Of a stretch of DNA of 64,000 nucleotides, positions 59,988-64,000 are shown one piece after another. The stretch spans positions 20,200,999-20,264,998 of the forward strand of contig OX328100.1 in assembly GCA_946811185.2 (NCBI GenBank). The letters are read 5' to 3'. Numbering within the stretch: position 1 is the stretch's first letter; each line of letters begins with the position of its first letter. The notes under the pieces were generated by a model that was not told the origin of the DNA, did no database searches, and saw only the letters and a program-made list of their open reading frames with translations. The stretch is from Hippopus hippopus (taxonomy: Eukaryota; Mollusca; Bivalvia; Cardiida; Cardiidae). A program made the position numbers and the translations under genes.

Positions 59988-60539
59988 AACAGAACATTTC
60001 CTCTCCAAAAAACTTGAATACCAAACTCCAATAATGTATAAGTGCAGTTTGATAATCAAGGGAGATAAATAGTAACAAACTTTATCTTGTATAACAGGAG
60101 TTATTTCCCTTGATTACTATTTTAAATTTCAGTCACTATATAAGCCCATGTTAAACTTGTGATCTCCGGGCAGAGCCAATTTTGTCCCCAGGGCTATAAT
60201 ATGAAGGAATTTGATAGAGGTCCATTAGATAAAGCGACATGCCAAATTTGGTAGCCCTGGGCCTTATGGTTTCAGACAAGAAGATTTTCAAAGATGTTCA
60301 ATTTTTTTCAGTTTTGTTGCCATGGCAACCAGAGTTTTTGAAGGAATCAAATTCTTTCAAGAAATTCTATAGAGGACCATGGCAGGATCATTTCTGTGAA
60401 GTTTCATCAAATTTGGATGGGTAGTTTCAGAGAAGAAGTTTGAAAAAAAAGTTAACGCACGCACACACGCACGATGGACACCGGGCCATGACATAAGCCC
60501 GCTGGTCTTCGGCCAGTGGAATTAAAAACTTATAAGAGG

Positions 60540-61770
60540 TATATGTTTTGCATCTACATGTGGTCTTATTGTTATTGGTCCATAATGAGATTATACATTA
60601 AGTCCCCTTTTTCCATAACATTGCATTTCATTAAATGAAAACAAATAATGGAAATATACATGGAGCCCCCTTTTTCCATGACATGGCATTTTAGGCTTGT
60701 TATAAACAATATGAATATGAAATTTCATAAAATTTTGTCCTGTAGTTAAAGATATTGTCGCTATTGGAAAAATACACCAATTTCCCTTTTCCCATGACAC
60801 AACATTTAATCAAAAAAGCAAAAATAATGATATTGGCTGACTATCGTAAGGAACACACGTATGAAGTTTCATCAATTTTCGTCAAGGATTTTGAGTTAAA
60901 GAGATACTGATCCATAATGGAAATATACATGAAGCCCCCATTTTCTGTGACACCACATTATATCAAAAAAGCAAAAAAAATATCAGCTTAAATCATAAGG
61001 AACACATGTATGAATTTCTATCAGTTTTCATCAAGGATTTTAGAAGATATCTGTCCAGAAAGACAGACGAACAGACGGTCATTGGTCCATGATGAAATTA
61101 TACATTAAACCCCATTTTCCATGACATAAGATTTCACTGAATAAAAACAAATGATGATTGTCTGTGACTTGTGATAAACAATATAAATATGAAGTTTCAT
61201 AACATTTCATCCTGTAGTTAAAGAGATATTGGTCTATAATGTAAATATACATCAAGCCCCCTTTTTCCATGACACAGCATTTTAAAAAAAAAAAAAGGAT
61301 ATATAACTGTGGTGTTGCATGGTCAATCTAGATGAAACTTGTACTGCATTTCCTAATGGTGGTTGATAGATGTGATAAGTTCCATGTAAAAACTCTGTAT
61401 AGTTGACGAACAGACGGTCATTGGTCCATGATGAAATTATACATTAAACCCCCTTTTTCCATGACATGTGATTTCATTAAATAAAAACAAATGATGATTG
61501 TCTGTGACTTGTGATAAACGTTATATAATTATGAAGTTCCATAGCATTTAGTCCTGTAGTTAAAGAGATATTGGTCTATAATCATGTAAATATACATCAA
61601 GCCCCCTTTTTCCATGACACAGCATTTCAAAAAAAAAAGGGTATATAACTGTGGTGTTGCATGGTCAATCCAGGTGGAACTTGTACTGCATTTCCTAATG
61701 GTGGTTGATAGATGTGACAAGTTCCATGTAAAAATTGTACAGTTTTCAAGATAAGACTCAAAACATGTAT
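60540..61770 (+). repeat. 340-bp tandem array, about 3.5 units
   Basis: ATTGGTCCATGATGAAATTA occurs at 61081 and 61421 (step 340 bp), with diverged units starting near 60571 and 60880. Each unit has AAGCCCCCTTTTTCCATGAC twice, in direct repeat. Confidence 0.75.
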
Positions 61771-62045
61771 CAAAAATTCACTCGACCGTGTAACTTAAAA
61801 TCGCTCTCAGTCGGCGATTTTGCATCGCATCAAACAAAGAAAAAAGACATATATGCGGAATAGGTTATTGTACAAGTGTATAAAGTTTCATGAAATTCCA
61901 TTCAATGGTATTGGAGATATTGTCCCGGACGGACACACAGACGGACGGACGGAAGGATGGAAGGACGGACAGAAGGACGGACGGACGGACAGACGGAAGG
62001 ATGATCAACACTAAAACTATATCCATCCGCCTTTGGCGGGGATAC
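61771..62045 (+). repeat. (CGGA)n end of a satellite-bearing element
   Basis: GGACGGACAGACGG-type tract at 61926-61998, followed by the hairpin CCGCCTTTGGCGG at about 62029. It forms the right end of the element whose body is the 340-bp array. Confidence 0.6.
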
Positions 62046-62420
62046 CAAGTGCTCCTTTTTCCATGTTTTCCATGTCATTACAAAACGACAGATTCCTTCA
62101 AATTTATGTTCTCCCTGTAATGACGCCTAGTTTTGGTAGGTACTAAATTATCCTTTAAATAAACAGATTAAATGCCTTGAACCCTTCTTTAGCACTGTTT
62201 AATGACTGAATTGTATTTTATGCTGCTTTCAACATTATTTTCAGTCATATCACTGTATCAGCCTACTTGTTCATGTAATGTGCTGGGTTTCAACTGTACA
62301 AAAAACTGAGAGCTTCATCTTCCGAATTGAGCCACACAGGACCTCAACACTGTTTATAATTTACACAGAAATGTATTTGAATGTTTCACATTTGAAATAT
62401 TCATTTTTTCCGTTATATAT
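62046..62420. other. Intergenic with a SINE A tail piece
   Basis: CTTTCAACATTATTTTCAGTCATAT at 62227 is the complement of the SINE A tail. Nothing else recognised. Confidence 0.4.
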
Positions 62421-62643
62421 TTAACCCTTTACCATACAATCCTTTTAATGACTCTTGCAAAGAAAGCTTTTGAAAACATTGTGGGAAAAGGAGAAAATGC
62501 TGGTAACCAGCATTTTCTCCTATTCTCACAGTATTTTCTACCCTGTAAGAGACAAATTCATTGTTTGAGCCACATTTAATTTGCCCTCTGCAAATGCTTT
62601 TGATTTGACAAGGTCTGAAGTTTTGTCGTGTAACAAGAGTTAA
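62421..62643 (+). repeat. TTAA MITE (F), complete
   Basis: TTAA both sides, left CCCTTTACCATACAATCC, right GTCGTGTAACAAGAG. Confidence 0.85.
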
Positions 62644-62834
62644 TCTTACCCAATGCTGGGGTCAGGTCTGTGTTCTGTATAATACTTTATTTTTGGTTCA
62701 GTTCCACTGGTTCTCAGTGTAGCAACACATCCATTTTCAAAAGTGAATGTTATCATTTGACTAGACTTTGAAGTTGGTAGAATCTATAAGAAACAATCAC
62801 TAATGTCAGATGTGTGTGTAGGTTAGAAAAACAA

Positions 62835-63065
62835 AGGTAGCATTCAGGACTTGAGCCAAGGCAGTAGCTAATTTGAATTCCCTGCTAGTCCAATTTTGTT
62901 CCAAGGATTGATGATAGTCGTTGGGACAGGATTCATTCTTCTCTCACTACTGATCATTGTTTCAATGATGGTCTTGTAGAGCAGCCAGTGGCTTTGGAAG
63001 ATTATTATGTGAGGTTCGGGTTAAGGAAATTCTACCTACTAATGAAGTAAATGGCATCAACATTT
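62835..63065 (+). repeat. SINE A, degenerate
   Basis: GTAGCATTCAGGACTTGAGC, GACAGGATTCATTCTTCTC and AGAGCAGCCAGTGGCTTTGG. The tail is lost. Confidence 0.6.
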
Positions 63066-63199
63066 TAACAGCCTTGAAAAAGTCTATATAAAGATTTTCT
63101 CCATTTCCCACAGTCCTTTTCACACAGCTGAAAACAGACTTTTTTCTTTCCTCTTTATCCGTTATTTTCTTTCCTCTTTATCCTTTATGCAATTCATAT

Positions 63200-63410
63200 C
63201 ACTTTTAACAACCCTAAAGAATTTAAAGATGCTTTTAAAATCATTGTGGTAAAAGGAGAAAATGCTTGTAACTAGTATTTTCTACTTTTTCCACTATGTT
63301 TTGTACACTTCCAGAGACAAATTCCATAATTTGAGAAATTTTCCATCTGTCTTCTGCAAATGCTTTCAATTTGAACAAGTCTAATATTTTGTCATGCGGT
63401 AAAGAGTAAA
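63200..63410 (+). repeat. TTAA MITE (F), diverged
   Basis: Core GCTTGTAACTAGT, right end TGCGGTAAAGAG. Confidence 0.7.
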
Positions 63411-63464
63411 AGGAACAATATGCACTGATTTTTATTCTCTCTATTGCTTCTTCAAACAAGAATA

Positions 63465-63680
63465 AAACAAGCACAGCATGCAGGTGCCAACGCTCAGATG
63501 CAAGTGCTTGATTTTGATGGTTACCTGCCCCTGTTGTACGAGTTCCCTTTTTTAAATATATTACAAATTGTTCAAGTTTGAAGTAAGTACCTGAAGTGAT
63601 AACAGAGAAAGTACAAAATGTCAAAGTTTTTGCAGAATGACGACGACAACGAAGACAACAACGCCAAGGCTATGACAACA
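63465..63680 (+). repeat. Interspersed repeat Q, copy 3
   Basis: GCATGCAGGTGCCAACGCTC, GTGCTTGATTTTGATGGTTA and AAAATGTCAAAGTTTTTGCA, followed by a (GACGAC/GAAGAC)-rich end. Confidence 0.65.
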
Positions 63681-64000
63681 TCTCGCCGCTTTCTTCAAAA
63701 ACAGCTTGGCTTAAAAACCATTATTGCTTCATGTTTATCCAGAACTACAATTGCTGTAGGCCAATGGGTTTCATTCTCTCCCCCAAAGGCCCCCTTGTCA
63801 CTGGATCAGGAAAAGAAGTCAAAGGGCCATAACTCCTGTAGGAGTTGACCCGTCATAATAAAATTTGATGGTGCACAAGTTTCTACATCTTTGCTAACCA
63901 AGGGTGGAGATCACTACATTGCTCTATTCACCCTTGGCTCATGGGGTCAAAACTTGTTTTCCTTGTGATACGCTGAAAGTAATGATTTCAAAGTCAGCAT
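63681..64000. other. Window end, satellite-like element body
   Basis: GTTGACCCGTCATAATAAAATTTGATGG and GGGCCATAACTCCTGTAGGAG resemble bodies of the AACAAGAG elements. Truncated by the window edge. No gene recognised. Confidence 0.35.

Larger units (their letters stand above)
59196..60520 (+). mobile_element. AACAAGAG-type element carrying two TTAA MITEs
   Basis: Starts AACAAGAGGGCCATGATGGC and ends with the hairpin CCGCTGGTCTTCGGCCAGTGG after (ACGC/ACAC)n. The MITEs at 59239 and 59759 are secondary insertions at TTAA. Between 60090 and 60440 the text resembles the usual element body (CAAATTTGGTAGCCCTGGGC). Confidence 0.6.

Overview
This window is animal nuclear DNA. It is AT-rich, has GT-AG introns, one large multi-exon gene, no operons, and is packed with non-autonomous transposons. 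The repeat set suggests a bivalve mollusc: tRNA-headed SINEs, satellite-bearing elements ending in AACAAGAG plus a GC palindrome, and a DIRS retrotransposon. The species cannot be fixed by reading.

Host gene. One gene lies on the + strand from 6874 to 37156. I reconstruct 13 exons from splice sites and reading phase. They join into one frame of 947 codons, whose 5' part lies upstream of the first exon found. The product is a type I membrane protein with about seven cadherin-type repeats, one membrane helix and a 180-residue cytoplasmic tail. Its introns carry most of the repeats between 7 and 36 kb.

Layout. 1-6.6 kb: hairpin elements, a 145-bp satellite element (about 1450-3261), and two Mutator-like elements (3272-5070, 5280-5943), the first holding a GC-rich CACTA/Harbinger-like insertion (3594-4730). 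6.9-37.2 kb: the cadherin gene. 37.2-47.7 kb: intergenic repeats, including a 43-bp minisatellite and a TTAA element. 47754-53213: a degenerate DIRS retrotransposon with inverted termini and an internal complementary region, itself split by a 492-bp inverted-repeat element. 53.2-64 kb: more MITEs and further satellite-bearing elements.

Dominant repeat. About 50 copies of one family of about 230 bp occupy much of the window. Each complete copy is flanked by TTAA, ends in CCCTTTACCA inverted repeats as in piggyBac-type elements, and carries a near-perfect central palindrome centred on GCTGGTAACCAGC. In the entries, orientation F means the end CCCTTTACCACACAATCC is on the left and R means it is on the right. 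Several natural empty sites, where one repeat copy lacks an insertion present in its relative, allow insertions and target duplications to be read directly.
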